Notes: generated by a model not told the origin, from the letters alone. Shown: positions 1 through 8,448, counted from the stretch's first letter. The stretch: DNA of 8,549 nt from Candidatus Krumholzibacteriia bacterium (GCA_028696635.1 JAQVGR010000050.1:1-8549); one strand, 5' to 3'. Numbers and translations: made by a program.

Positions 1-632
1 CGCATCTTGATGCACGGCTTGCGGACCATCCCGACCCCCTCGGTCCACGGCCAGTTGTACAGGGGGACGATCATCGCGCGGTCGACGCGCGCGCTCCAGT
101 ATTCGATGTAGTCCCGCTGCTCGTGGCGATTCGATTCCATGTCGATCATCCGGACCTCGGTCACCGCCGTACGCCCGGACTCGCGCGCCATTCGCGCGAA
201 CCGTTCGATGTTCGCCACGACGCGGTGGTAATCGAGCCCGACCCGGTCCTTCGCGTAGGTCTCGGGGGAGAATGCGTCGATGCTGAATCTCATCAGGTCA
301 ATTCCCGCCTCCAGCAGCGAGGCGGCGAGCTCCTCGCCGAGGGCGTGCCCGTTGGTGTTGATCTCGGCGTGCGCAGTGGGGTCCTGTTTGATGTACGAAA
401 CGATGCGGGGGAGGCGCTTGTCGAGGAGGGCCTCGTTCTGCAGGAACGGCCGGTAGGTTATGCCGAGCCCCCGCGTGTCGTCGACGATCTTCATCCAGGT
501 TTCGTCGGGCATGCGCCGCGGCGTGCGGTCGATGTCCCGCTGGGGACAGAACGGGCAATGCGCGTCGCAGCCTATCATCGTCTCGATCTGGATGTATCGG
601 GGATGGGGTGGAAAACGCAGACTGTCCGTCAC
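1..632 (-). CDS. Radical SAM protein, SPASM-like (partial, C-terminus outside window)
   Basis: The minus-strand translation from GTG at 632 gives 210 residues and runs off the window start. It contains the radical SAM 4Fe-4S motif CDAHCPFC (Cys22, Cys26, Cys29), preceded by the beta strand RYIQIET. The barrel motifs INTNGHAL (about 91-98) and MRFSIDAF (about 114-121) follow. The stretch YRPFLQNEALLDKRL (60-74) sits where relatives have their 'GEPLL' motif. The last residues, KPCIKM, look like the start of a SPASM auxiliary-cluster region (Cys207). The GTG start is chosen because GAAAGG lies about 7 bases upstream and the preceding gene stops one base before it. The substrate is unknown. Family knowledge covers peptide maturases and sugar- or cofactor-modifying enzymes; position in an LPS operon hints at envelope-related chemistry, but that is only inference. 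Radical SAM identity is sure; function is not. Confidence 0.87.
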   Translation of the reverse strand, partial: MTDSLRFPPHPRYIQIETMIGCDAHCPFCPQRDIDRTPRRMPDETWMKIVDDTRGLGITYRPFLQNEALLDKRLPRIVSYIKQDPTAHAEINTNGHALGEELAASLLEAGIDLMRFSIDAFSPETYAKDRVGLDYHRVVANIERFARMARESGRTAVTEVRMIDMESNRHEQRDYIEYWSARVDRAMIVPLYNWPWTEGVGMVRKPCIKM

Positions 633-633
633 G

Positions 634-1947
634 TTACGCCCTTTCAATGCCGAGAAGCCGCTCGATGAGATCCGCGCAGCGGGAGGCGGCGCCGCATCCG
701 CTGCGGATGAAACCGCTCCCGAGCCTTCCGAGCCGCGCGCGCTCCGCTTCGTCGCGCAGCAGGCCGGCCGCCGCCCGGGCAAACTCCTCAGGGGTCCGCA
801 CGATCCGGCCTGCGCCGAGTCCGACGAGTCTACCAGCTTCCCAGGAATTGTCAATCTTCGGTCCGAACAGGACGGGGAGCCCGGCGACGGCAGGTTCCAT
901 CACGTTGTGAACCCCGGTAGTCCGGCTGCCGCCGATATAGGCGAGCGCTCCGGCGCGGTAGAGCTCGGCGAGATATCCCACACCGTCGGCGACTATCACC
1001 GGCGCTCCGGCCGGGGCGCCGTCGAGAGCGGAGAGGCGCACACTGGGGAGGCCGTGGCGTTCAAGAGCCCTGCCGATCTCCTCCAGCCGCTGCGCTGTCG
1101 GCTCGTGGGGGGCGACGATCAGCCCCGCCTCCGGCTCTTCGGCGCGCAGGCGCGCGAATCCGGGGATCACCACCGCCTCGTCCTTCGGCCACGTGCTCCC
1201 GGCGATCAGCAGCGGGCGCCTGCCCGAAAAGACCGCCGGCGGGAGCTTCGAGACGGGGGCGTCGATCCGCGCGCAGACCTGGTCGAAGCGGGTGTCTCCG
1301 GCCACGATCACGCGCGAAGGATCGGGGAGGCCGCGAGCGAACCTGGCGGCGTCCTCGCCGGTGATGGCGGCGATCGCATCGAGCCGTTCGTAGAGCGAAC
1401 GGTAGAAGCCGCGCGCGACCGGAGAGAGACGCCACGAGCCGGGGGAGAGGGTCCCCGATACGAGGACCTGCGGCACGCCGCTGCGGTGCGCCTCGGCGAT
1501 CAGGTTCGGCCACAGGTCGAATTTCACGTACACCATCATCGACGGGCGCAGCGCCCCGATGCAGAGCCGCGCGTTGGCCGGCGTGTCCAGCGGCAGGTAG
1601 TCGGCGAAGACGATCGCCGGGCTGGGAGGCGCGCCGTCGTGCCGGCGCAGGAAGTTCATCCCCGACGGCGAGAAGAAGGTCAGCGCGACGCGGATCCGGT
1701 CGGGGTGCCGCGCGGCGAGCAGGTCGATCACCGGGCGGGCCTGCAGGAACTCGCCGACGGAGGAGACGTGGAACCAGAGAAGCGTTCGCCCCCGCTCGAT
1801 GCGGGAGGCGGCCCGCGCCCAGCGCTCTTTCAGCCCCCTGCGTCCGGAAATCCCCTCGGCGATCTTGCCGTTGAACAGGGCGGCGATCCTGGCCCCCGCC
1901 GCGGCGAGCGGCAGGGCGGCACTGTAGATGGCATGATCGGGTCTCAC
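634..1947 (-). CDS. waaA: 3-deoxy-D-manno-octulosonic acid (Kdo) transferase WaaA/KdtA
   Basis: This GT30 enzyme transfers Kdo from CMP-Kdo onto the lipid A precursor at the inner face of the cytoplasmic membrane, the first step of LPS core assembly. It has 437 residues, close to the usual 420-435. The N-terminus has a short hydrophobic stretch (about 5-25), then WFHVSSVGEF (58-67), where Glu66 aligns with the catalytic base of the family. FADYLPLD (114-121), KFDLWPN (142-148), GDTRFDQV (217-224), GSTWPKDE (250-257) and GGSRTTGVHNVMEP (339-352) are characteristic of KdtA and its CMP-Kdo binding half. The open frame extends much further upstream, but that part is an out-of-frame reading of the GT9 gene. 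GTG at 1947 overlaps the GT9 stop as GTGA and has GGAAGG just upstream. How many Kdo units it adds cannot be read from the sequence. Confidence 0.95.
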   Translation of the reverse strand: MRPDHAIYSAALPLAAAGARIAALFNGKIAEGISGRRGLKERWARAASRIERGRTLLWFHVSSVGEFLQARPVIDLLAARHPDRIRVALTFFSPSGMNFLRRHDGAPPSPAIVFADYLPLDTPANARLCIGALRPSMMVYVKFDLWPNLIAEAHRSGVPQVLVSGTLSPGSWRLSPVARGFYRSLYERLDAIAAITGEDAARFARGLPDPSRVIVAGDTRFDQVCARIDAPVSKLPPAVFSGRRPLLIAGSTWPKDEAVVIPGFARLRAEEPEAGLIVAPHEPTAQRLEEIGRALERHGLPSVRLSALDGAPAGAPVIVADGVGYLAELYRAGALAYIGGSRTTGVHNVMEPAVAGLPVLFGPKIDNSWEAGRLVGLGAGRIVRTPEEFARAAAGLLRDEAERARLGRLGSGFIRSGCGAASRCADLIERLLGIERA

Positions 1948-2978
1948 GAGCCCTTCCTTCCCGAAAGAGCCTCTTCCACCGTCTCGGCGACCCGTCGCAC
2001 CGAGATCGCCTCGAGGCACTCGAGCCGTTCGAAGCGGCAGGGGCGCGCGCCGTTGCGGGAGCAGGGGCGGCAGCGGATGTCGGCCTCGATCGCCGCGCTG
2101 CTCTCGAGCAGGGGGAAGTATCCGAACTCCCTGACGGTCGGTCCGAACAGCGCGACCACGGGAGTCCCGACCGCCTCGGCAAGATGCAGCGGCGCCGAGT
2201 CGTTCGTCACGAGCAGGTCGGCGCGTTCGAGCGCCGCGGCCGTCTCCATCACGCCGAACCGCCCGCACAGATCGAGCGCCCCGGGGACCCCGGCCGCCAC
2301 TTCCGCGCAGACTTCCCTGTCGCTCTCGCCTCCGACCAGAACGATCCCGCGCCCCGCCCGATAGAGGATCTCCGCCAGCTCCGCGAAGCGCTCCGCCGGC
2401 CACCGCTTCGCCGGCCACCGCGCCCCGGGGGCGAGGGCGACGACGGGCCTCTCCTCGAGCCCGGCGGCGCGGAACCTTTCCGCGGCCGACCCGCGCTCGC
2501 GCCCCCCGGGATCGAGCCGGGGCATCGCTCCGGGATCGCTCACGCCGAGCCGATGCGCAAGTCGCAGGTACCGCTCGCGCATCGTCACGATATCCTCGCC
2601 GCCGCGCCGTCCGGCGAGAACCGCGGCCTTGCCGATCTGATCCTTCTCTATCCGCATACGCCTGCGGGCGGCGAGCGAGCGGGAAAGGAGGATGCTCCTC
2701 AGCACTCCGTGAGCATCGATGAGGATCCCGTACCGGACGCCGGAAAGCGAGTTCCGCAGCCTCCACAGCGCTCCGGCCCCTCCCCGCTCGGGGAGGACGC
2801 TGACGCGGGCGATCCTCCGGTCGCGCTCGAAGAGCGGGAGATACCGCTCCTTCGTCACCAGGTGTATCTCCATCCCGGGCAGGCCGGCGCGCAGCGCCTC
2901 GACGAGCGCGGTGAGCAGGACGAGGTCGCCGAGCGAGCCGAACCTGATCAGGAGTATCGTATCATCCTGTCGCTGCAT
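1944..2978 (-). CDS. Glycosyltransferase family 9 protein (ADP-heptose:LPS heptosyltransferase type)
   Basis: GT9 enzymes such as WaaC, WaaF and WaaQ transfer L-glycero-D-manno-heptose from ADP-heptose to the LPS inner core. The 344-residue product shows the family N-terminus, ILLIRFGSLGDLVLLTAL (8-25, Asp18). It also has LAPGARWPAKRWPAERFAEL (182-201) and the nucleotide-sugar site TNDSAPLHLAEAVGTPVVALFGPT (258-281, Asp260). A Cys-rich segment near the C-terminus (Cys303, Cys306, Cys314, Cys321) is common in GT9 proteins. The ATG at 2978 has only a weak GGGG upstream but is the natural start given the N-terminal beta strand. It is the first gene of the operon and shares its last four bases with the waaA start, so translational coupling is likely. 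Which heptose or other sugar it adds, and to which acceptor, is not determinable here; a specific waaC/waaF symbol is therefore withheld. Confidence 0.92.
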   Translation of the reverse strand: MQRQDDTILLIRFGSLGDLVLLTALVEALRAGLPGMEIHLVTKERYLPLFERDRRIARVSVLPERGGAGALWRLRNSLSGVRYGILIDAHGVLRSILLSRSLAARRRMRIEKDQIGKAAVLAGRRGGEDIVTMRERYLRLAHRLGVSDPGAMPRLDPGGRERGSAAERFRAAGLEERPVVALAPGARWPAKRWPAERFAELAEILYRAGRGIVLVGGESDREVCAEVAAGVPGALDLCGRFGVMETAAALERADLLVTNDSAPLHLAEAVGTPVVALFGPTVREFGYFPLLESSAAIEADIRCRPCSRNGARPCRFERLECLEAISVRRVAETVEEALSGRKGS

Positions 2979-3021
2979 GCAGATGCCCCGTTATCCGGCG
3001 GCGTTCCTGCGCCGTCTCCGC

Positions 3022-3050
3022 AATATACAGCAGCGGCGGCGGGTCGTCCA
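3022..3050 (-). promoter_or_regulatory. Candidate sigma70-type promoter of the LPS operon
   Basis: On the minus strand TGGACG (3050-3045, 4/6 to the -35 consensus) is separated by 17 bases from TATATT (3027-3022, 5/6 to the -10 consensus). Transcription would start near 3015, giving a leader of about 37 bases before the GT9 ATG. It is the best match in the upstream region on this strand. This is inference from sequence only. Confidence 0.45.
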
Positions 3051-3110
3051 GACGCAAACCAGCGGTCTATGCGGTAATCCGGAATATCTATTAAATGTAG
3101 AAATTTATTC

Positions 3111-3139
3111 TTGAAAATAGCGCATCGTTTTAGCATTAT
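3111..3139 (+). promoter_or_regulatory. Candidate sigma70-type promoter for the XRE-cupin pair
   Basis: TTGAAA (3111-3116, 5/6 to the -35 consensus) and CATTAT (3134-3139, 4/6 to the -10 consensus) are separated by 17 bases in the AT-rich island. A start near 3146 would give a leader of about 150 bases before the ATG at 3297. It competes with the sigma54-like site at 3179-3195; the sequence cannot say which is used. Confidence 0.4.
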
Positions 3140-3178
3140 GCAGAACGAGTCTGTGATTGTTCGATATTTATTGTCGTA

Positions 3179-3195
3179 TTGGCTTAAAAAGTGCT
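3179..3195 (+). promoter_or_regulatory. Candidate sigma54 (-24/-12) promoter element
   Basis: TTGGCTTAAAAAGTGCT has GG at 3181-3182 and GC at 3193-3194, exactly the 12-base phase required between the invariant -24 and -12 dinucleotides. The flanks TTGGC and TGC also agree with the consensus. A start would lie about 12 bases after the GC, near 3206, giving a leader of about 90 bases. Such short matches arise by chance, and no enhancer-binding regulator is visible in the window, so this is a low-confidence candidate. Confidence 0.3.
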
Positions 3196-3296
3196 ATTTA
3201 CCTGATGTCCCGCGCGATCTTTCCAGTGCGGGCGGCGCTGAAAATCGGGGATGCGGGTTGCATTCTGCGGATGAAAAGGATCGAGGGGAGGACCGT

Positions 3297-3857
3297 ATGG
3301 AGACGAGGAACGAGATCGGTTCGCGCATAAAGCAGTACCGGCTCGCCAAGGGGCTGACGCTGAAGGATATAGAATTACGCGCGAAGGTCTCGGCAACGCA
3401 CGTCTCGGAGATAGAACGCGGCATGACCTCGCCAACGGTCGGTGCCCTGGCGAAGATAGCGGAGGCGATGGGCACCGATGTCGCCTACTTCGTGGAGAAG
3501 CGCAACGTCTCGAAGCTCTCGGTGGTCCGCAGGAGCGACCGCCGCAAGATGCAGTTCAAGGATTGGGGCGCCACGTACTTCTCGCTGACGAGGGATCTCG
3601 CGCACCCGAAGATCACCTTCCTCGAGGTCGAGCTCGAGCCGGGGATCGCGCGTCCCGAGGAGACGAACACGCACGACGGAGAGGAGTTCGCCCTCGTGAC
3701 GAAGGGGGTCATGGAGATCATCATCGGCGACGAGAAGTACATCCTCAAAGAGGGCGACAGCATCCATTACAAGGCGAACAAGCCTCACGCGATGCGCAAC
3801 ATCGGCGATGCCCGCTGCCGGGCGATCTGGGTCACGCTGCCGCCGTTCAATCTGTGA
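3297..3857 (+). CDS. XRE-family transcriptional regulator with C-terminal cupin domain (copy 1)
   Basis: The product has 186 residues. An N-terminal Cro/C1-type helix-turn-helix spans about 7-66, with the recognition segment SATHVSEIERGMTSPT (32-47). A Cupin_2-type beta-barrel occupies about 105-181. Cupin positions are His126, Glu130, the turn VTKG (134-137), EGDSIHY (152-158) and PHAMRN (163-168); the first ligand position is Asn124, not His. XRE-cupin proteins are DNA-binding regulators whose cupin domain senses a small ligand; the ligand here is unknown. The ATG at 3297 is chosen because GGGGAGG lies 5 bases upstream and the XRE domain begins there. The frame is open back to 3111, but that part has no SD and does not look like this family. 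A 33-base gap separates it from a close paralogue, so the two are probably cotranscribed, and autoregulation from the island upstream is likely. Confidence 0.9.
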   Translation: METRNEIGSRIKQYRLAKGLTLKDIELRAKVSATHVSEIERGMTSPTVGALAKIAEAMGTDVAYFVEKRNVSKLSVVRRSDRRKMQFKDWGATYFSLTRDLAHPKITFLEVELEPGIARPEETNTHDGEEFALVTKGVMEIIIGDEKYILKEGDSIHYKANKPHAMRNIGDARCRAIWVTLPPFNL

Positions 3858-3890
3858 CGCGGCCGCGCGGATCCGGGAGGGACACTGACG

Positions 3891-4454
3891 ATGATCACGA
3901 AGGAAGAGATCGGTCGGCGCATCAAGAAGGTGCGCGAGCAGCAGCACCTGACGCTGAAGAACGTCGAGGCCAAGGCGGGGATATCGGCGACGCACATCTC
4001 CGAGATAGAGCGGGGCAAGACATCGCCGACGATCGGGGCGCTCGTGCGCATAGCCGAGGCGCTCGGCCGGGACCCGGCGTATTTCATAGAGGACGATGAG
4101 CTCAGCGACGTCTCCTTCGTCGCGCTCGAGGACCGCCGTATGCGCAGTCTCGAAGAGGCCGCGGGAGAGGCCGCTATCCTGACCGAATCGATACCGAGCG
4201 GGAAGATCAGCGCCCAGTTGATAACGCTGGCGCCGAATCCGGAAGGAAAGCTCGCCGTGCACGCTCACGACGCCGACGAGGCGGCGCTGGTGCTCAAGGG
4301 ATCGGTGCGGTTCAGCGTCGAGGGGACGGAGCACCTCCTCGAGGAGGGAGACAGCATCTACTATGTCGCCCGGCAGGAGCACGGATACGCCAACGCTTCG
4401 GCGGAGTCTCCGGCGCGCATGATCTGGTTCGCCTCGGACCGCAACGTAACCTGA
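3891..4454 (+). CDS. XRE-family transcriptional regulator with C-terminal cupin domain (copy 2)
   Basis: The product has 187 residues with the same order as the preceding gene: helix-turn-helix at about 7-66 (recognition segment SATHISEIERGKTSPT, 32-47) and cupin at about 105-181. A hand alignment is gap-free from residue 1 to about 176, with 42 identities in the first 70 positions; the cupin halves have diverged much more. Unlike copy 1, it keeps a complete canonical cupin ligand set: His124, His126, Glu130 (HAHDADE) and His164 (EHGYAN). It may therefore bind a divalent metal or a metal-dependent ligand. GGGAGGG lies about 9 bases upstream of the ATG. The pair looks like an old tandem duplication followed by sensor divergence. 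The two near-identical recognition helices suggest overlapping operators or heterodimers. Target genes are unknown. Confidence 0.9.
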   Translation: MITKEEIGRRIKKVREQQHLTLKNVEAKAGISATHISEIERGKTSPTIGALVRIAEALGRDPAYFIEDDELSDVSFVALEDRRMRSLEEAAGEAAILTESIPSGKISAQLITLAPNPEGKLAVHAHDADEAALVLKGSVRFSVEGTEHLLEEGDSIYYVARQEHGYANASAESPARMIWFASDRNVT

Positions 4455-4505
4455 GAGTCCCGCGCCCCGTCAGGGGATGTCAAGAAATGATAACGTGCAT
4501 TTTGA

Positions 4506-4537
4506 CCGCCGGTTGACCGGATACCGGCGGTTTTTTT
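4506..4537 (+). terminator. Rho-independent terminator after the XRE-cupin pair
   Basis: A perfect 8-bp stem, CCGCCGGT (4506-4513) with ACCGGCGG (4523-4530), encloses a 9-base loop and is followed directly by seven T residues (4531-4537). It ends the regulator operon 52 bases after its stop codon and isolates it from the next promoter. Confidence 0.93.
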
Positions 4538-4552
4538 ACTCCCCGATTTTGA

Positions 4553-4582
4553 TTGACACTTTTTTCCGGCTGTTCCTATAGT
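4553..4582 (+). promoter_or_regulatory. Strong sigma70-type promoter of the DUF1844-ompA unit
   Basis: A perfect -35 hexamer TTGACA (4553-4558) is followed after 18 bases by TATAGT (4577-4582, 5/6). The spacer carries a T-tract. Transcription would start near 4589, leaving a leader of about 17 bases, just enough for the SD AAGGGGG ahead of the GTG at 4606. This is the best promoter match in the window and lies right after the terminator of the upstream operon. Confidence 0.82.
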
Positions 4583-4605
4583 CTGCCGGGAAGGGGGTAT
4601 CGATC

Positions 4606-4971
4606 GTGGCACGAGGCGTTCCGGGAGAAGACAACTCTCGCGACGGCATCCTGTTCCAGCACATCCTCCTGATGCTTCAGACCCTCGCCCTGCAGCAGAT
4701 GGGCAAGCTCACCAATCCATTAACCGGCACGGTGGAGAGGGATTTGCATCAGGCCCGGATAACCATAGATATGCTCTGCATGCTCCAGCGCAGGACCGCC
4801 GGGAACCTGGACGAGAAGGAGAAGCGGCTGCTCGATACGGTCGTCCTCGAACTCCAGATGAACTATGTGGACGAATCGGGCAGATCCTCCGGCGGGGAGG
4901 ACGCGAAGGAGAAGGAGGGGGACGAGGAGCCCCCGCAGGACAGCGATCGCGCGGGGGAGTCCTCGCAGTAG
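4606..4971 (+). CDS. DUF1844 domain-containing protein
   Basis: The 121-residue protein matches DUF1844 across about 17-89. The segment LFQHILLMLQTLALQQMGKL (16-35) is helical and amphipathic, NPLTGTVERDLHQARITIDML (37-57) is the family hallmark, and RTAGNLDEKEKRLLDTVVLELQMNYV (63-88) ends the domain. The C-terminal tail (about 90-121) is low-complexity and strongly charged (SGGEDAKEKEGDEE), probably disordered. There is no signal peptide or membrane segment, so a cytoplasmic location is expected. The GTG start is supported by AAGGGGG about 8 bases upstream and by the strong promoter before it. The biochemical role of DUF1844 is not known to me. Placement 59 bases before an OmpA-family gene, with no terminator between them, suggests a shared transcript. 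Confidence 0.87.
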   Translation: MARGVPGEDNSRDGILFQHILLMLQTLALQQMGKLTNPLTGTVERDLHQARITIDMLCMLQRRTAGNLDEKEKRLLDTVVLELQMNYVDESGRSSGGEDAKEKEGDEEPPQDSDRAGESSQ

Positions 4972-5030
4972 ACAGGGGCGCCCTGCCGCCGATCCGTAAC
5001 TGTGCGGGATACGGAATAGAGGAGGTTGCG

Positions 5031-6920
<1,890 letters not shown>

Positions 6921-6942
6921 TCTCGCCGTCAGAGGAGGCAAC

Positions 6943-6972
6943 ACGGCCGCGGGGCTTGCGCCCCGCGGCCGT
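6943..6972. terminator. Hairpin terminator between convergent ompA-like and mazG genes
   Basis: A perfect 13-bp stem, ACGGCCGCGGGGC (6943-6955) with its complement (6960-6972), closes a TTGC tetraloop. It lies 22 bases after the OmpA stop and 27 bases beyond the mazG stop on the other strand. The plus-strand tail is TTTCCGTT and the minus-strand side is also weakly T-rich, so termination may be partial. As the only structure between the two convergent genes it probably serves both. Confidence 0.68.
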
Positions 6973-6999
6973 TTCCGTTCGGGCTGCCGGTGGAGCGGC

Positions 7000-7803
7000 C
7001 TATTTCCCGCCCTTCCCCTTGGCCGATTGCCAGAGCGACTCCATCTGCTCGAGCGTCAGCGTCGGAAGCGGGGTTCCCCCGGCCGCGGCCCGCTCCTCGA
7101 TCTCGTCGAAGCGCCGTATGAACTTCGCCGTGCTCTGCTCGAGGGCGCTCTCGCAGTCGATGTCGAGATACCGGGCGACGTTGACGACGGTGAACAGCAG
7201 GTCTCCGATCTCCTCGCGCACGTGATCCCGCTCGCCCGCGTCGACGGCGTCGGCGAGCTCGGCCGCCTCCTCGCCGAGCTTGTCGATGACCCCGCGATGA
7301 TCGGGCCAGTCGAACCCGGCGGCGGCGGCCTTTTTCTGGACCGCGAGAGCGCGGCGAAGCGGCGGGAGGCCGGAAGGGACTGAGGAGAGGATCGTCTCGG
7401 GCCCGGCCGCGCGGGCCCGGCGCTCCTCGCGCTTCATCCGGTCCCACTCGGCCTGGCTCTGCGTCTCGTCGGACGCGCTGGTGCCGCCGAAGACATGGGG
7501 GTGGCGGGAGACGATCTTGCCGTGCGCGGCCTCGACGATCGAGGAAAGCGGCGCTCCGCGCCTCTCGAGCATCAGCTCGTGGATGAACACGATGAGGAAG
7601 AGCACGTCGCCGAGCTCCTCCTCGATATGTCCGAGATCTCCCGCCGCCTCGGCCTGCAGGAGCTCGTACGCCTCCTCGATGAGGTGCGAGATCATCTCCC
7701 CCGCGGTGCGGGCGCGGTCCCACGGGCAGCCGTTCTCGCCCCGGAGGATTCGCAGGGTCGTTCGAAGCTTTTCGATCTCCGTGCCGAGTCGCTCGTCGTT
7801 CAC
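7000..7803 (-). CDS. mazG: Nucleoside triphosphate pyrophosphohydrolase MazG
   Basis: MazG hydrolyses (d)NTPs to the monophosphate and pyrophosphate, cleaning the nucleotide pool and, in some bacteria, lowering ppGpp. The 267-residue product matches the usual two-domain length (about 263). The N-terminal half has LRGENGCPWDR (20-30), EEAYE (43-47) and EEELGDVLF (61-69). A conserved SRHPHVFG (99-106) follows. The C-terminal half repeats the EExxE and ExxxD pattern as GEEAAEL (177-183) and REEIGDLLF (196-204), with Glu178, Glu179, Glu182, Glu197 and Asp201 as expected Mg ligands. The start is GTG at 7803, with GGGGAGG 8 bases upstream; the frame is open to 8025 but that part crosses the divergent promoter and has no MazG similarity. 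It is transcribed divergently from uvrA. Confidence 0.94.
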   Translation of the reverse strand: MNDERLGTEIEKLRTTLRILRGENGCPWDRARTAGEMISHLIEEAYELLQAEAAGDLGHIEEELGDVLFLIVFIHELMLERRGAPLSSIVEAAHGKIVSRHPHVFGGTSASDETQSQAEWDRMKREERRARAAGPETILSSVPSGLPPLRRALAVQKKAAAAGFDWPDHRGVIDKLGEEAAELADAVDAGERDHVREEIGDLLFTVVNVARYLDIDCESALEQSTAKFIRRFDEIEERAAAGGTPLPTLTLEQMESLWQSAKGKGGK

Positions 7804-7814
7804 GTTCCGGACCT

Positions 7815-7842
7815 CCCCGGCCGCGGCAGCCCGCGGCCGGGG
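7815..7842 (-). promoter_or_regulatory. Perfect 12-bp hairpin in the mazG leader overlapping its Shine-Dalgarno
   Basis: On the minus strand CCCCGGCCGCGG, loop GCTG, CCGCGGCCGGGG forms a perfect stem-loop. The last GGGG of the stem is also the first part of the SD sequence GGGGAGG that serves the GTG at 7803. The folded leader would hide part of the ribosome-binding site. The structure is seen directly; translational control is inferred. No tail of T residues follows, so it is not an obvious terminator. Confidence 0.6.
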
Positions 7843-7844
7843 TA

Positions 7845-7873
7845 AGGATATCGCATCTTGAACACCCCGGCAA
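7845..7873 (-). promoter_or_regulatory. Candidate mazG promoter
   Basis: On the minus strand TTGCCG (7873-7868, 4/6) and TATCCT (7850-7845, 4/6) are separated by 17 bases. Transcription would start near 7838, at or just inside the leader hairpin at 7842-7815. It overlaps the uvrA promoter on the opposite strand. Confidence 0.4.
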
Positions 7874-7886
7874 TTCCTGATATACT
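7858..7886 (+). promoter_or_regulatory. uvrA promoter candidate
   Basis: TTGAAC (7858-7863, 4/6) and TATACT (7881-7886, 5/6) are separated by 17 bases. A start near 7893 would give a leader of about 64 bases before the uvrA ATG. I see no LexA-type box (neither CTGT-N8-ACAG nor GAAC-N4-GTTC) over it, so SOS control by the known consensus sites is not supported. Confidence 0.6.
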
Positions 7887-7956
7887 CGACGATTGCTTTC
7901 ATGTGTCGCATGCCGGCGTCCGGTTCGGGCGGCCGGAGGACGGGGGGCTCGGAGCG

Positions 7957-8448
<492 letters not shown>

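Larger units (their letters stand above)
3081..3200. other. AT-rich intergenic island in the divergent LPS/XRE-cupin control region
   Basis: The stretch between the divergent genes (2979-3296, 318 bases) holds no gene I can support. Its central 120 bases contain 36 G/C by hand count (30%), while the surroundings are in the mid-60s. It carries promoter-like elements for the regulator pair, a small inverted repeat TAAAT-N6-ATTTA (3092-3107), and two similar runs, ATTGTTCGATATT (3156-3168) and ATTGTCGTATT (3170-3180). Such composition fits a DNA-melting or regulator-binding region. No RNA gene or riboswitch fold is evident. Confidence 0.6.

Noticed and set aside
460..2364. Long plus-strand open frame (634 codons) opposite waaA and GT9
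   Set aside because: It is low-complexity, Arg/Pro/Gly-rich, has no recognisable domain or SD, and is antisense to two well-supported genes; it is a typical GC-rich shadow frame.
1948..2766. N-terminal extension of waaA to 710 residues
   Set aside because: The extra 273 residues are an out-of-frame reading of the GT9 gene; the GTG overlapping the GT9 stop gives the family length.
2948..3136. Small minus-strand ORF of 62 codons overlapping the GT9 start
   Set aside because: It overlaps the GT9 coding start in another frame, has no SD and matches no known family.
3111..3296. 62-residue N-terminal extension of the first XRE-cupin protein, including an in-frame ATG at 3138
   Set aside because: No SD, AT-rich promoter-like DNA, and a perfect SD sits before the ATG at 3297, exactly where the paralogue also begins.
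3375..4382. Minus-strand open frame of 335 codons opposite the XRE-cupin pair
   Set aside because: It crosses both regulator genes, shows an internal repeat only because the sense genes are paralogues, and has no domain of its own.
7858..7956. TTG start 33 codons upstream of the uvrA ATG
   Set aside because: The added residues are not UvrA-like, and the TTG is itself part of the probable -35 box.
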